Source: Kibdelosporangium philippinense (lineage in GTDB: Bacteria; Actinomycetota; Actinomycetes; Mycobacteriales; Pseudonocardiaceae). Taken from it: DNA of 64,000 nucleotides. Shown in pieces: positions 1 through 9,242 of this stretch. A program made the translations under genes and the position numbers. The notes beneath the pieces are model-generated. The model saw nothing but the letters and a program-made list of their open reading frames with translations, was not told the DNA's origin and did not search any database. Positions within the stretch are counted from its first letter, which is position 1. The number at the start of each line of letters is the position of its first letter. The stretch spans positions 62,001 through 126,000 of the forward strand of contig NZ_JAJVCN010000001.1 of the NCBI RefSeq assembly GCF_021390435.2, written 5' to 3'.

Positions 1-434
1 AACCGGGCGGTCCGATCACTACATCGGCCGGGTGCGGGCGGTACCTGAGGGGCGACGCTCACACTTCCGGGTGAATCTTACGGTTCCGTAGCGTGTTCAT
101 GCCCTGAACAGGCCCGATGTCCCTCACAGGGGTGCGATTCGAGCGCTGTCGGTGGTCTTCGGCGGGCTTGAGCGTCCATCCAGGACCTTTGCCCTACGCG
201 AAACTTCCCCCGATCGGGGCATAAAGCCGCTATTCACACATGCACGCTGTAGCGAATTGTCCACCCACCCCGATTGGACCATTGAATGATCATTCTCCTC
301 ATGTAGCATCTTGGCTCCGGCACTTCCTCATCGGGGTGCCGACACCCTGCGAAACCGTACGGTGCGAGTAATTGATCCCCGTCTTTGATGAGGCAATGCA
401 GTAAGCGACTGCGCGCATTGGGAGTGTTTTGACA
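1..434. other. Intergenic region upstream of conservon operon
   Basis: No convincing gene is visible here. One short forward frame (2-91, stop TAG) is open from the window edge and could be the 3' end of a gene outside the window, but it is too short to judge. The stretch contains a perfect 12-bp palindrome CCCCGATCGGGG at 208-219, and the inverted pair CACCCCGAT / ATCGGGGTG spanning about 263-337. It presumably carries the promoter of the conservon operon that starts at 435. Confidence 0.5.
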
Positions 435-3221
435 GTGACCAGCACAGGACGAGCACGCATGCTGCGCTGGCGGGATTGGAACCTGCGCACCAAGCTCGCC
501 GCGGTCACCCTCGTCCCGCTGATCTTCGTCGTCGCGCTCGGCGCGGTGCAGATCCACGATCAGGTGGCGCGGGCTGACTCCTATCGCCGGGTCGACCGGC
601 TGGTGGCACTGTCCGACCAGGTCGGCAAGACGATCGGCGGCCTGCAGCAGGAGCGGGCCGAGTCGGCACGGCTGCTGGTCACCAAGACCGGCCAGCCAGG
701 TGCCGAGCTGCGGCAGGAATACCAGTCGACCGACGTGAACTGGGCCGCGATGAGCCGGGCGGCCGATGTGGTCCAGTTCGTCACGCCGGTCGCACAGGAC
801 GCGGCGCAGGAAGTCGCGGCCATGCTCGGCTCGCTCGGCTCGGTGCGTGAGCAGGTCGGCCAGGCGGCGCTCGACCCACGGTCGGCGCTGATCCAGTACA
901 CCGACCTGATCACCACGTTGCTCCGGTTCGACCGGGCGCTTGCCGGGGAGATCACCGACCCGGCGTTGTCGGGCACGGCGGCGGCACTGCACGACCTGCA
1001 GCTGGCCTCCGAGGAGGTCTACCTGCAGCAAGCTGTGGTCGCGACCGGGCTGGTCCGCGGCTCGTTGTCCGCTGTCGAGCTCAGCTCGCTGCGCGGGTCG
1101 CAGTCCCGGCTCGGTGCCAGGGTGGTCGACTTCCACGCGTCGGCCAACCAGGCGCAGCGCCAGGAGTTCAACAAGTCCGCGAGCGGCTCGGGGATCACGT
1201 CCCGTGCGCGACTGGTGAACCAGATCATCGAACAGCAGGAAGCCAGGCCGGGCCCGCTGACCATCGAGCCGTCCGACTGGCAGACAAGTTCCCAGCTCAC
1301 GACGGGCGCGTTCGCTGCCGTCTCCAGCGTGCTCGCCCGAGGGCTGCGCGCTGAGTCGCTTCGCTTGCAGAACGCGGCAAGCGATGCCGCCGGGCTCGTA
1401 TCGGTCGTGTTGTTCTCGGCGATGCTGCTCGCCGCGGCGGTCGTGGTCGTCGTGGGCCGTCAACTCGTTGGCTCGCTTCGGATTCTGCGGCGCAGTGCGT
1501 TGTCGGTCGCGGAACACAAGCTGCCTGAGGCAGTCGCCGGGCTACGGGCGGGTGCTTTGCTGCCGCCGTTGGTCGCGCCGGTTCCCGTGACCACAAAGGA
1601 CGAACTCGGCCAAGTGGCCCGCGCGTTCGACGCCGTGCAGGACCAGGCGTTGCGGCTGGCCGCGGAACAGGCGCATCTGCGGGCGAGTTACGGCGACGTG
1701 TTCGTCAACCTTTCCCGGCGCAGCCAAGGTTTGGTGCAACGCCAGTTGCATCTGCTCGACCGGCTCGAGCGGGACGAGGAAGACCCGGACCAGTTGGCCA
1801 CACTGTTCCAGTTGGACCATCTGGCCACCCGGATGCGCCGCAACAACGAGAACCTGATGGTGCTCTCGTCGGGAAGTGAGCTGGCTCGCCGTGCCGGATC
1901 GCCGGTCCAGCTGGCCGACTTGCTGCGTGCCGCGGTGTCGGAAATCGAACAGTACCAACGAGTTGTCGTGCAGCCGCCGCCGTCGCTGACAGTTGTCGGC
2001 TACGCGGGCCGTGACCTCGTCAGGCTCACAGCTGAGCTGCTTGACAACGCCACCGCGTTCTCCGCGCCGGAGACCAAGGTGACGATTGCCAGCAGGATCG
2101 CGGACGACGGCACCGTGTCGGTCGACGTCCTCGACAGCGGCATCGGCATGCGCGACGAGGAGATCGCCGAGGTGAACACCCGGCTGGCGGACGGCGGCCA
2201 GCTGGACGCGTCGGCATCGAGGCGAATGGGTCTCTTCGTCGTCGGCAGGCTCGCCAGCAGGCACAACGTCAAGGTCGAGCTGCACGGCGGCAAGGAAATC
2301 CAGGGCATCAGGGCGACCATGACGATCCCCGCCGACCTGCTGTCTCCCGGCGAGCACGAGGAACACCCGCCGGTCAAGCCGTACACCAACGGGCACAAGG
2401 TATCCACTTCGGACATCATGACCCAGCTGGCGACCGGCGCGGCGCCCGTGCACAAGTCGGTCGCCGACCCGGACGGGCCGGTCAAGGGCGACCTGTTCGC
2501 CACCGCGGAACAACCACCGGCGAGCACGGCGGAACAGTCGGCCGTGACCACCGGATGGTGGGAACCGATCAACCCGTCGCAGTTGCCTGCCGAGCGCGGA
2601 ATCCACGAGACCACCCCGATTTTCGACGAGCTGATCTCGGCCTGGTTCACCGGGTCCGATCAGGACGAACCGGCGCCCGACACCCCGACCGAGACGTGGA
2701 AATTCGCCGCCGACAAGGGTTTCCAGACCGCGCAGGCGGTCACCGAGCCCCCGATGGGCACCACCAAAGCCGGTCTGCCGCAACGCGTCCCTCGGGAGAA
2801 GCTGGTGCCTGGCAGCGTCGCCGAGACCAAGCACGTGCCGGAGATCCGTGGCCCCAAGGAAGCAGAGGCACTGCGCGACCGGCTCGGCGGCCTGCAGAGC
2901 GGGCTCTCCCGCGCCCGCGACCACACCGACGCGGGCAAGCCACGGGTCTACACCCCAGCCGACAACGGCTTCAAAGCGGCCGAATCCGCCGCGAAGTCCC
3001 CCGAAGGTGTCACGTCCGCGGGCTTGCCGCAGCGCGTCCCCCGGGAGAAGCTCGTACCAGGGAGCATTGACTCGCCGCCGGGATTCGGCGAGGGCTTGGT
3101 GCGGGGTGAACGAGGGGCGCAGGAGGTTCGTGGCCGGCTGGATGAGCTTCAGCGCGGACTGAGTAACGGCAGGCGCAGCCTGGCCGGCAACCAGAACGGA
3201 CAACAGGAGACGAGTCCATGA
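435..3221 (+). CDS. Conservon sensor histidine kinase-like protein (CvnA type)
   Basis: Membrane sensor kinase-like protein, first gene of a four-gene conservon. A short basic N-terminus is followed by TM1 (about residues 21-41), a roughly 275-residue extracytoplasmic sensor region of the nitrate/nitrite-sensing (NIT) type, TM2 (about 319-341), a HAMP-like linker and a HATPase_c domain with N-box (about 528-540, [10 protein letters not shown]) and G-box (VLDSGIGM, about 565). The GTG at 435 has GGAG ten bases upstream; a TTG at 429 is in frame but too close to that site. The long Pro-rich C-terminal tail holds the same 16-residue motif twice ([16 protein letters not shown] at about 779 and 862), a feature of conservon kinases. 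It overlaps the next gene by 4 nt. By family knowledge it signals to the downstream roadblock/GTPase module; the ligand is unknown. Confidence 0.9.
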   Translation: MTSTGRARMLRWRDWNLRTKLAAVTLVPLIFVVALGAVQIHDQVARADSYRRVDRLVALSDQVGKTIGGLQQERAESARLLVTKTGQPGAELRQEYQSTDVNWAAMSRAADVVQFVTPVAQDAAQEVAAMLGSLGSVREQVGQAALDPRSALIQYTDLITTLLRFDRALAGEITDPALSGTAAALHDLQLASEEVYLQQAVVATGLVRGSLSAVELSSLRGSQSRLGARVVDFHASANQAQRQEFNKSASGSGITSRARLVNQIIEQQEARPGPLTIEPSDWQTSSQLTTGAFAAVSSVLARGLRAESLRLQNAASDAAGLVSVVLFSAMLLAAAVVVVVGRQLVGSLRILRRSALSVAEHKLPEAVAGLRAGALLPPLVAPVPVTTKDELGQVARAFDAVQDQALRLAAEQAHLRASYGDVFVNLSRRSQGLVQRQLHLLDRLERDEEDPDQLATLFQLDHLATRMRRNNENLMVLSSGSELARRAGSPVQLADLLRAAVSEIEQYQRVVVQPPPSLTVVGYAGRDLVRLTAELLDNATAFSAPETKVTIASRIADDGTVSVDVLDSGIGMRDEEIAEVNTRLADGGQLDASASRRMGLFVVGRLASRHNVKVELHGGKEIQGIRATMTIPADLLSPGEHEEHPPVKPYTNGHKVSTSDIMTQLATGAAPVHKSVADPDGPVKGDLFATAEQPPASTAEQSAVTTGWWEPINPSQLPAERGIHETTPIFDELISAWFTGSDQDEPAPDTPTETWKFAADKGFQTAQAVTEPPMGTTKAGLPQRVPREKLVPGSVAETKHVPEIRGPKEAEALRDRLGGLQSGLSRARDHTDAGKPRVYTPADNGFKAAESAAKSPEGVTSAGLPQRVPREKLVPGSIDSPPGFGEGLVRGERGAQEVRGRLDELQRGLSNGRRSLAGNQNGQQETSP

Positions 3222-3655
3222 CTTCGCCCCAATCCCAGCCGCACCAGTTCGGCTGGCTGGTCAACGACTTCGCCGAGCGGGTCGCAGGCGTTGCGCACGC
3301 GGTCGTGGTGTCCGCGGACGGACTGCTGCTGACCGCGTCGGCCCGGCTGCCGATCGACCGGGCAGACCAGCTCGCCGCGGTCTCGTCCGGCCTGGTCAGC
3401 CTGACTCACGGTGCGTCCCGGTGCTTCGAAGCAGGCCCGGTCAAGGAGACCGTCGTCGAGATGGAACGGGGAATCCTGCTGCTGATGTCGATCAGCGACG
3501 GGTCGTCCCTCGCCGTGCTCGCCGCGCCGTCCTGCGACATCGGGCAGATCGCGTACGAAATGACGATGCTGGTCGACCGCGTCGGCCAGATGCTCACCCC
3601 GGAGCTGCGCGCGGCCCTGCAGGGCGCACGGGGAATGACCGGGGCAGCGGTGTGA
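3218..3655 (+). CDS. Roadblock/LC7 domain protein (CvnB type)
   Basis: Small cytoplasmic roadblock/LC7-fold protein of 145 residues, second gene of the conservon. In this family the protein links the sensor kinase-like component to the small GTPase, much as roadblock proteins regulate GTPases such as MglA. The N-terminal stretch [28 protein letters not shown] is the typical family start. Its ATG lies inside the kinase stop (ATGA), so translation is very likely coupled. The role is inferred from family and order; no catalytic residues are expected. Confidence 0.93.
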   Translation: MTSPQSQPHQFGWLVNDFAERVAGVAHAVVVSADGLLLTASARLPIDRADQLAAVSSGLVSLTHGASRCFEAGPVKETVVEMERGILLLMSISDGSSLAVLAAPSCDIGQIAYEMTMLVDRVGQMLTPELRAALQGARGMTGAAV

Positions 3656-3662
3656 GGGTTCC

Positions 3663-4166
3663 ATGACGATCCACGAGGACGCGCCACCAAGCCCGACCTT
3701 CGCCGACGTGTTGAACGAACTGACGTTCGGCCGCAAGGCGGGCGACGGGGCCGACGCCAAACCGACGCCGGAGCCCCGTGCGCCACTCGGTCCGCCACAA
3801 CCGGTGCTGGTGGAGATGCCGGACGACGACCCGGCGATGGTCCGCCCGTACGCGATGACCGGCGGCCGGACGAAGGCGGACGGGGACCTGCGGGTCGAGG
3901 CGATGATCTCAACGACCCCGGCTGGGCTGGCCGAAGACGGGCTGACCGAGATCGAACACCGGTCCATCGCCCGGCTGTGCCGTGCGCCGAAGTCGGTGGC
4001 GGAGGTCTCCGCGGAACTGGACATGCCGTTGCAGGTAACCAAGATCGTGCTCGGGGACATGGTCGCGACCGGATTGGTCGTCGTCCACCGGACGACCGGC
4101 CTCTCCGGCGGTTCATCACATCTCGCGCTGATGGAAAGGGTTTTGGGTGGACTCCGCCGGCTATAG
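3663..4166 (+). CDS. DUF742 protein (CvnC type)
   Basis: Third conservon gene, 167 residues. The N-terminal 60 residues are acidic and Pro-rich, probably disordered. The C-terminal part from about residue 55 (MVRPYAMTGGRTKA) matches the DUF742 core, a winged-helix-like fold. It ends in LALMERVLGGLRRL, a conserved family tail. It starts 7 nt after the roadblock stop and overlaps the GTPase start by 20 nt. Its molecular function is not established for the family; in conservons it is thought to be part of the membrane-associated complex. Confidence 0.92.
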   Translation: MTIHEDAPPSPTFADVLNELTFGRKAGDGADAKPTPEPRAPLGPPQPVLVEMPDDDPAMVRPYAMTGGRTKADGDLRVEAMISTTPAGLAEDGLTEIEHRSIARLCRAPKSVAEVSAELDMPLQVTKIVLGDMVATGLVVVHRTTGLSGGSSHLALMERVLGGLRRL

Positions 4167-4758
4167 AACCGGGCAGCAAGCAATCGTGCCGACCATGACG
4201 TCGGTGAAGATCGTGGTAGCCGGTGGTTTCGGAGCCGGCAAGACGACCTTCGTCGGCTCGGTCTCCGAGATCATGCCGCTGACAACGGAAGCGGTGATGA
4301 CCGAGGCCAGCATCGGGGTCGACGATTTGGGATCAACCCCGGACAAGAACACGACGACAGTGGCGATGGACTTCGGCCGCGTCTCGCTGGACACGGACCT
4401 GATCCTCTACCTGTTCGGAACCCCAGGGCAGCAACGGTTCTGGTTCATGTGGGACGACCTGGTCCGAGGCGCGATCGGGGCGGTGGTGCTCGCCGACACC
4501 CGCAGGCTCGCGGACTCCTTCTCCCCGGTGGACTTCTTCGAGGAGCGCGGCCTGCCGTACATCGTGGGCCTGAACTGCTTCGACGGCGAACTGCACCACA
4601 ACGTCGACGACGTCCGCGAAGCCATGGCAATAGACCCAAGGGTGCCAATAGTCCGTTGCGACGCAAGGGACAGAGAATCAACAAAGCAAACCCTGATAAC
4701 CCTGGTCGAATACTCAGTAGAGCGCTGGATAGCAGCCAACGGAGTCCCAGCCCACTAA
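4147..4758 (+). CDS. Conservon small GTP-binding protein (CvnD type)
   Basis: Last gene of the conservon, a 203-residue Ras-like GTPase. Walker A GGFGAGKTT is at residues 26-34, a G3-like region follows at about 85-95 (LFGTPGQQRF), and the NxxD-like GLNCFDG at about 140 replaces the usual G4. The GTG at 4147 is chosen because GGAAAGGG lies 6 nt upstream inside the DUF742 gene. An ATG at 4195 is the alternative and would remove 16 residues. The overlap implies coupled translation. The family acts as the output switch of the conservon, interacting with the roadblock protein. Confidence 0.93.
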   Translation: MDSAGYRTGQQAIVPTMTSVKIVVAGGFGAGKTTFVGSVSEIMPLTTEAVMTEASIGVDDLGSTPDKNTTTVAMDFGRVSLDTDLILYLFGTPGQQRFWFMWDDLVRGAIGAVVLADTRRLADSFSPVDFFEERGLPYIVGLNCFDGELHHNVDDVREAMAIDPRVPIVRCDARDRESTKQTLITLVEYSVERWIAANGVPAH

Positions 4759-4763
4759 GAGTC

Positions 4764-4851
4764 GTGTCCACCACTCCGACACACCGTGTCCACCGTTGCT
4801 GAAGAGCGTGTCCACCGTTCCCGCACAGTGTGTCCACCGTTCCGGCACACC
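4764..4851. repeat. 22-bp tandem repeat, four copies
   Basis: Four head-to-tail units of exactly 22 bp start at 4764, 4786, 4808 and 4830, each beginning GTGTCCACC, just after the stop of the conservon GTPase. The last unit reads GTGTCCACCGTTCCGGCACA followed by CC. Units differ at several positions in their 3' halves, so the array is not recent. It lies between two rightward operons. Function is unknown; transcription termination by pairing with the inverted copies at 4929-4973, or protein binding, is possible. Confidence 0.85.
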
Positions 4852-4928
4852 TTGTGGACCATGGCACCACCATGAACCTTCCATCCGGCACCGCGAAGTT
4901 CCCCGCCGAGACCGGTCCAGGCATTTCG

Positions 4929-4973
4929 GTGTGCTGGAACGTGCATTTCACTGTGTCGGAATGGTGGACACGG
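4929..4973. repeat. Inverted partial copies of the 22-bp unit
   Basis: Two segments are reverse complements of the 22-bp unit. 4929-4942 reads GGTGTGCTGGAACG, the complement of the unit's 3' part with one mismatch. 4952-4971 reads TGTGTCGGAATGGTGGACAC, the complement of GTGTCCACC plus most of the rest. They could pair with the array at 4764-4851 to form a large stem in RNA read through from the conservon. Confidence 0.7.
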
Positions 4974-5034
4974 TGTACCGGACGGATCGGGTCCAGCCGA
5001 ACTCCCGACGCTTTGCCCTGCCGCCGGATTGTCA

Positions 5035-5081
5035 CCTCGTGAGTGAATCGTCGGGTACTTACCCTCGATCCACTCACGAGG
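5035..5081. repeat. GTGAGTG-family hairpin covering a ribosome binding site
   Basis: Arms CCTCGTGAGTG (5035-5045) and CACTCACGAGG (5071-5081) are perfect complements. The stem continues imperfectly inward through ATCG/CGAT and GGGTA/TACCC. The outer arms match those of hairpins at 6131, 15233 and 33037, but the inside differs. The right arm contains GAGG, the probable ribosome binding site of the peptidase gene that starts at 5088, so a folded stem would hide it. Confidence 0.75.
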
Positions 5082-5087
5082 TGAACG

Positions 5088-6137
5088 ATGAGATTCCTGC
5101 TGGCCTTCATCACGGTGGCCGGATTGCTCCTTGCCGTCCAGCAAAGCGGTGCCGACCCTGTTCACACTGGTCAAGTGGAAACCAACGCACACCCCAAGCC
5201 GGACGCGCGCAACGTCATCCTCGCGGTGCACGGCGGCGCGGGGAACGGGCTCGTCCGCAAGGACACCACGCCTGAAGTGGAGAAAGCCTATCGAGACGGG
5301 CTCACGGCGGCCTTGCGCGCAGGGGAGCAGGTGCTGCGTAACGGCGGCGCGAGCGTGGACGCCGTCGAGGCCGCGGTGAAGGTCCTTGAGGACAACGAGT
5401 TGTTCAACGCGGGCAAGGGCGCGGTCTTCACCGAGGACGCCGGGCACGAGCTCGATGCGTCGATCATGCGCGGTGCGGACCTGGCCGCAGGTGCGGTCGC
5501 GGGCGTGAAAAGCGTCAAGAACCCGATCTCCGCCGCGCGTCTGGTGATGGAAAAGTCCCCGCACGTGCTGCTCGCGGGTGAAGGCGCGGACGACTTCGCG
5601 GCTCGTAACGGCCTGAAGACCGTGACCCAGGACTACTACTGGACCCAGCGGCGCTGGGACCAGCTGATGAACGCCAAGAACCCGCAGGCCCCGAAGCACG
5701 CGGAATACAGCACGGTCGGCGCGGTCGCGGTCGACCAGACCCGCAACCTCGCCGCCGCCACGTCCACCGGCGGCCTGACCAACAAGATGATCGGCCGGGT
5801 CGGCGACTCGCCAATCATCGGCGCGGGCACGTACGCCAAGAACGACACGGCCGCGGTCAGCGCGACCGGCCAGGGTGAGGTCTTCATCCGTGGCGCGGCG
5901 GCGAGCACCATCTCCAACATGATCGAGTTCGGTCGCCGGAGCCTTGCCGAGGCCACGTTCGACGTGATCGTCAAGCGCCTGCCTGCCCTTGGCGGTACGG
6001 GCGGTGTGATCGCCCTTGACCGCCAAGGGACTTTCGACGCGCCGCACAGCACGCCAGGCATGCTGCACGCATACCTGACGGCCGACGGGAAGATCGTCAC
6101 GAAGGTCTTCGTTGACGAGACCCCACCCAACTCGTGA
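5088..6137 (+). CDS. Secreted isoaspartyl peptidase/L-asparaginase, Ntn-hydrolase family
   Basis: Plant-type asparaginase/isoaspartyl peptidase, 349 residues, hydrolysing isoaspartyl dipeptides or L-asparagine after self-cleavage into two subunits. The autoprocessing site is EYSTVGAVAVD, with nucleophile Thr at about residue 209, followed by the conserved AAATSTGG. Other family motifs are HGGAG (about 44), DAVEAAV and FNAGKGAVFT. Residues 1-23 (MRFLLAFITVAGLLLAVQQSGA...) form a signal peptide without a lipobox Cys, so secretion is expected, which is less usual than the cytoplasmic form. The ATG follows GAGGTG by 6 nt. Its TGA stop lies inside the hairpin repeat at 6131. Confidence 0.9.
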   Translation: MRFLLAFITVAGLLLAVQQSGADPVHTGQVETNAHPKPDARNVILAVHGGAGNGLVRKDTTPEVEKAYRDGLTAALRAGEQVLRNGGASVDAVEAAVKVLEDNELFNAGKGAVFTEDAGHELDASIMRGADLAAGAVAGVKSVKNPISAARLVMEKSPHVLLAGEGADDFAARNGLKTVTQDYYWTQRRWDQLMNAKNPQAPKHAEYSTVGAVAVDQTRNLAAATSTGGLTNKMIGRVGDSPIIGAGTYAKNDTAAVSATGQGEVFIRGAAASTISNMIEFGRRSLAEATFDVIVKRLPALGGTGGVIALDRQGTFDAPHSTPGMLHAYLTADGKIVTKVFVDETPPNS

Positions 6138-6176
6138 GTGGTTAGGCGTGTTCTAACCCTACTAACCACTCACGAG
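6131..6176. repeat. GTGAGTGGTTA hairpin between convergent genes
   Basis: Perfect 15-bp arms CTCGTGAGTGGTTAG (6131-6145) and CTAACCACTCACGAG (6162-6176) enclose a 16-nt loop with GCGTGTTCTAACC. It sits between the ends of two convergent genes and is read into both: the peptidase stop TGA is at 6135-6137, and the reverse reading frame ends L-V-S-G-stop within the right arm. It probably acts as a bidirectional terminator. Its 45-nt core is the reverse complement of the copy at 15233. Confidence 0.85.
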
Positions 6177-7969
6177 GGGTGACCAGCGGTGGAAGGTGGA
6201 TTCCAGTACACCTTCGCCTCGGGTCAACGACGGCAGCAGGCGTTCCAGCTCGTGCACGCGAGCCGCGGGAATGTCGCCTTCCAGGAGGTACGACGAATTC
6301 TCCGGTGTGGAACTGAGCGGGAACGCCCGCAGTCGGACCAACACCGGCTGCACTGTGGACAGTGTGTCGCCGGGGATTTCCAGCTGGTACCGATGCATCG
6401 GTTCGTGCACAACGGTTCCGGCTTGCTTGAGCGCGTTCGTCAAGACGAGCGCGGTCAGGTTCCGGAAATCCCCGGCGGTGCTGGACATCGACTTGTCGAA
6501 CGTGCCGTGCGCGTGACTTTGCCGTGCCCAGTAACCGGAATGCGTCATGGTGACGGTGATGTCGGTGACCTCCCAGCCGTGCAGTCCGTGCCGCAACGTC
6601 TTGTGCACGCTTTCCTCCACGGCATTGAAGAACGCCGAAGGCATCGACCCGAGCTCGACCTCCAGCCGGAAGGTCACCCCGGTGCCTGGCTCGACCCGGA
6701 GGCCTACTGTTGCCAGATAGCGGTTCTCGCCCTCATCGATGATCTCGACGGCGGCACCTACGCCCGCCGGCCGTTCGATGCAGATCGTCGTGGTCTCCTC
6801 GAACGACACCGCGATGCCGTACTCGTTCAACAAAGTCGCCTGGATGACCTCTTTCTGCACCTCGCCGTACAACGAGATCACGCCGTCCTGCCGCAGGTTG
6901 ATCAGCGGGTCCTGTTCGGCGAGCTGAGTCAACGCGAGGTACATCGCACCTCGCGAGGCCTGATTCCCCGGAACCACAACGGTTTCCAGGGTGGGCGGCG
7001 AGAAGTGGTGTTCGCTACGAGCGTGCTGCTCGCCGATCTGGTCGCCGATCCGGATGTCGTTGAGGCCCCAGAGCTTCGCGATCTGGCCAGCGGAAACCGC
7101 CGAGCTTGGTGAGGCTGGGCCACGATCGAACACGGTGATCGCCGTGATTTTCCCTTCCTGCGATCCGAAACGGACCCGGTCGCGGATCCGGAGAGTCCCG
7201 GAGAACATCCGGACGTAAGCGATCTTCTCGCCGCGCTCGCCACGTTCCACTTTGAACACAAGCCCGGATCCGGGCCCTTCCGATTCGCCTGCCGATGATG
7301 GCAGAAACGATGGCAGTGCGGCAATCAGCTCGGGAACACCGGCGCCAGTGATCGCGGATCCGAGGAACACCGGATGCACTCGTGCCTGCTTTGTCTGCGC
7401 GACAAGGGAAGCCCGCAGATGATCGGCGGTCAACGAACCGTCTACATAGGCGGCGAGCACGGATTCGTCCAGGTTGGACAGCAGATCCGTTGGATCGCCG
7501 CCAAGCGGGACCGCAGCTGGAGTCAGCCGCTCGGCTATCTCCGTGAGCAGGCTTTCGTGCCGCGCGCCCATCCGGTCGATCTTGTTCACGAAGATGAGCG
7601 TGGGAATGTTCAGCCGCTGCAACGCGCGCATCAGCACGCGGGTCTGCGCCTGCACACCCTCCACAGCGGAAATGACCAGGACGGCGCTGTCGAGCACGCT
7701 CAATGAGCGCTCGACCTCGGCGATGAAGTCCGGGTGGCCAGTGTATCGATCAGGTTGACGGTGACGTCGCCGATGACGAACGACACCACCGCGGATTTGA
7801 TGGTGATCCCGCGCTGCCGCTCCAACGCCATGGAGTCGGTCTGGGTGTTGCCGTGATCGACCCTGCCGATCTCGTCGATCACGCCGCCGAGCTGCAACAA
7901 GCGCTCGGTCAGCGAGGTCTTACCGGCGTCGACGTGCGCGAGGATGCCCAAGTTGAGCGTGCGTGCCAA
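6162..7969 (-). pseudogene. Tetracycline ribosomal-protection protein (OtrA/TetM type), frameshifted
   Basis: EF-G-like translational GTPase of the TetM/OtrA class, which removes tetracyclines from the ribosome. The N-terminal part (7969 down to about 7742) carries G1 AHVDAGKTS and the RGIT switch region. The reading frame then shifts inside the G3 motif: LIDT is followed by out-of-frame LATRTS, while the next frame continues as [12 protein letters not shown] with G4 NKID. One base is missing from the proline codon of DTPGH. Restoring it gives about 602 residues, near the usual 640-660. The TTG start has AAGGA nearby and no in-frame ATG. The frameshift is either a genuine inactivating mutation or a sequencing error; downstream codons show no further decay. 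Confidence 0.85.
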
Positions 7970-8030
7970 GCTTCATGTCCTTGCGAGAGGGGTGAATTCC
8001 TTCCGGGGTGGACATGCCAGCGAGTCGCAC
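7920..8030 (-). CDS. Possible 36-residue leader peptide of the ribosomal-protection gene
   Basis: A GTG at 8030, preceded by AAGGAG at good spacing, opens a 36-codon frame that runs across the TTG start of the ribosomal-protection gene in another phase and ends at TAA (7920-7922). The peptide has no recognisable domain and ends in RARRRR. Short leader frames upstream of ribosome-targeting resistance genes can act as attenuators, so this may be regulatory. It could equally be a chance frame. Confidence 0.3.
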   Translation of the reverse strand: MRLAGMSTPEGIHPSRKDMKLGTHAQLGHPRARRRR

Positions 8031-8177
8031 TACTGCTCTCCTTGATCGAACTTTCGCGTGGTGAAAGTGCAGCAGACCGGCGCTGAGCTGGGCAACCGAT
8101 TTATGTGACGCGGGTCGCCAGCACGGACCCAGTGACCGGGTTACCCTCCGGTACAACCCGACGACAGGGAGGTCAGG

Positions 8178-9239
8178 ATGCGTTCGCCGAAGGATTTCTT
8201 CCGGCCGTTGGCGCTCGGCGCGCCGCAGCCGGTGCGGGAGATCCCGTTCCGCCCTTCGCGTGCGCTGCACTTCTTCGACCCTGGCAACCCCAAGATGGCC
8301 GCGAAGGTCCCTGACCTGGTCACGCAGGTGGACGTGCTGGTCGGCAACCTCGAGGACGCGATCCCGGCCGACCGCAAGGAGGTGGCTCGCAACGGCCTCG
8401 TCGAGATCGGCGAGAACACCGATTTCGGCGATGCGCAGCTGTGGACCCGGATGAACAGCCTGGACTCGCCGTGGGCGCTTGACGACTTGCTGACGCTGGT
8501 CCCGGCGATCGGGCACAAGCTCGACGTGGTGATCGTGCCCAAGGTCGAGGGCGCGCAGGACATCCACTACGTCGACCGGCTGCTGGCGCAGCTTGAGGCC
8601 AAGGCCGGGCTGGATCGGCCGATCCTCGTGCACGCCATCGTCGAAACCGCGACCGGTGTGGCCAATGTGGAGGAAATCGCCGGCGCCTCCCCGCGTATGC
8701 AGGGCATTTCCCTCGGCCCTGCCGATCTCGCGGCCAGCAGGCGGATGAAGACCACCCGCGTTGGCGGCGGACACCCTGGCTACCTGGTCCGCACGGACCC
8801 GGTCGGCGAGGACATCACCGTCGGCAGGCAGACCTTCCAGCAGGATCTGTGGCACTACACCGTCGCCAGGATGGTGGATGCGTGCGCAGCGAACGGAATC
8901 CTGCCCTATTACGGGCCATTCGGGGACATTCGGGACACGGTCGGCTGCGAAGACCAGTTCCGCAACGCTTTCCTGCTGGGCTGCGTGGGTGCGTGGAGTC
9001 TGCACCCGGCGCAGATCAAGATCGCCAAGAAGGTCTTCTCGCCATCACCGGAAGACGTCGCCTGGGCACGTCGCGTGATCAGGGAGATGGGCGACGGTAC
9101 TGGAACGGTCATGATCGACGGCAAGATGCAGGATGACGCTACGGTGAAGCAGTGCCGCGTGGTCGCTGAGCTGGCCGACCAGCTCGCCGCCCGCGACCCG
9201 GAGCTTGCCGAGGCGTACGCACTTGCCGAAAAGGACTGA
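8178..9239 (+). CDS. HpcH/HpaI aldolase, malyl-CoA lyase-like (CitE family)
   Basis: 353-residue TIM-barrel C-C lyase of the citrate lyase beta/malyl-CoA lyase family. These enzymes use Mg2+ to cleave or form beta-hydroxyacyl-CoA esters such as malyl-CoA or citramalyl-CoA. Family motifs are [13 protein letters not shown] near the start, the acidic metal-binding stretch [12 protein letters not shown] at about residue 53, and [11 protein letters not shown] at about 185. The length fits the longer Mcl1-like branch. The ATG follows GGGAGG by 6 nt. The next gene starts 3 nt after the stop and encodes a second family member, so the two form an operon. The exact substrate cannot be told. Confidence 0.85.
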   Translation: MRSPKDFFRPLALGAPQPVREIPFRPSRALHFFDPGNPKMAAKVPDLVTQVDVLVGNLEDAIPADRKEVARNGLVEIGENTDFGDAQLWTRMNSLDSPWALDDLLTLVPAIGHKLDVVIVPKVEGAQDIHYVDRLLAQLEAKAGLDRPILVHAIVETATGVANVEEIAGASPRMQGISLGPADLAASRRMKTTRVGGGHPGYLVRTDPVGEDITVGRQTFQQDLWHYTVARMVDACAANGILPYYGPFGDIRDTVGCEDQFRNAFLLGCVGAWSLHPAQIKIAKKVFSPSPEDVAWARRVIREMGDGTGTVMIDGKMQDDATVKQCRVVAELADQLAARDPELAEAYALAEKD

Positions 9240-9242
9240 GCC

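Noticed and set aside
2..91. Possible 3' end of an upstream gene
   Set aside because: Thirty codons ending in TAG are open from the window edge, but no domain can be recognised in so short a piece.
234..1517. 427-codon open frame antisense to the conservon kinase
   Set aside because: It lies opposite a clear kinase gene, has Arg/Gln/Asp-rich composition typical of GC-rich antisense frames and shows no domain.
4764..4851. Possible CRISPR array
   Set aside because: The 22-bp units are directly adjacent with no unique spacers, and no cas genes are present.
6162..7703. A separate gene starting at 7703 for the C-terminal part of the ribosomal-protection protein
   Set aside because: The TTG there is a leucine codon inside the conserved ERSLSVLD stretch; the frame is open further upstream to the frameshift, so it is one broken gene.
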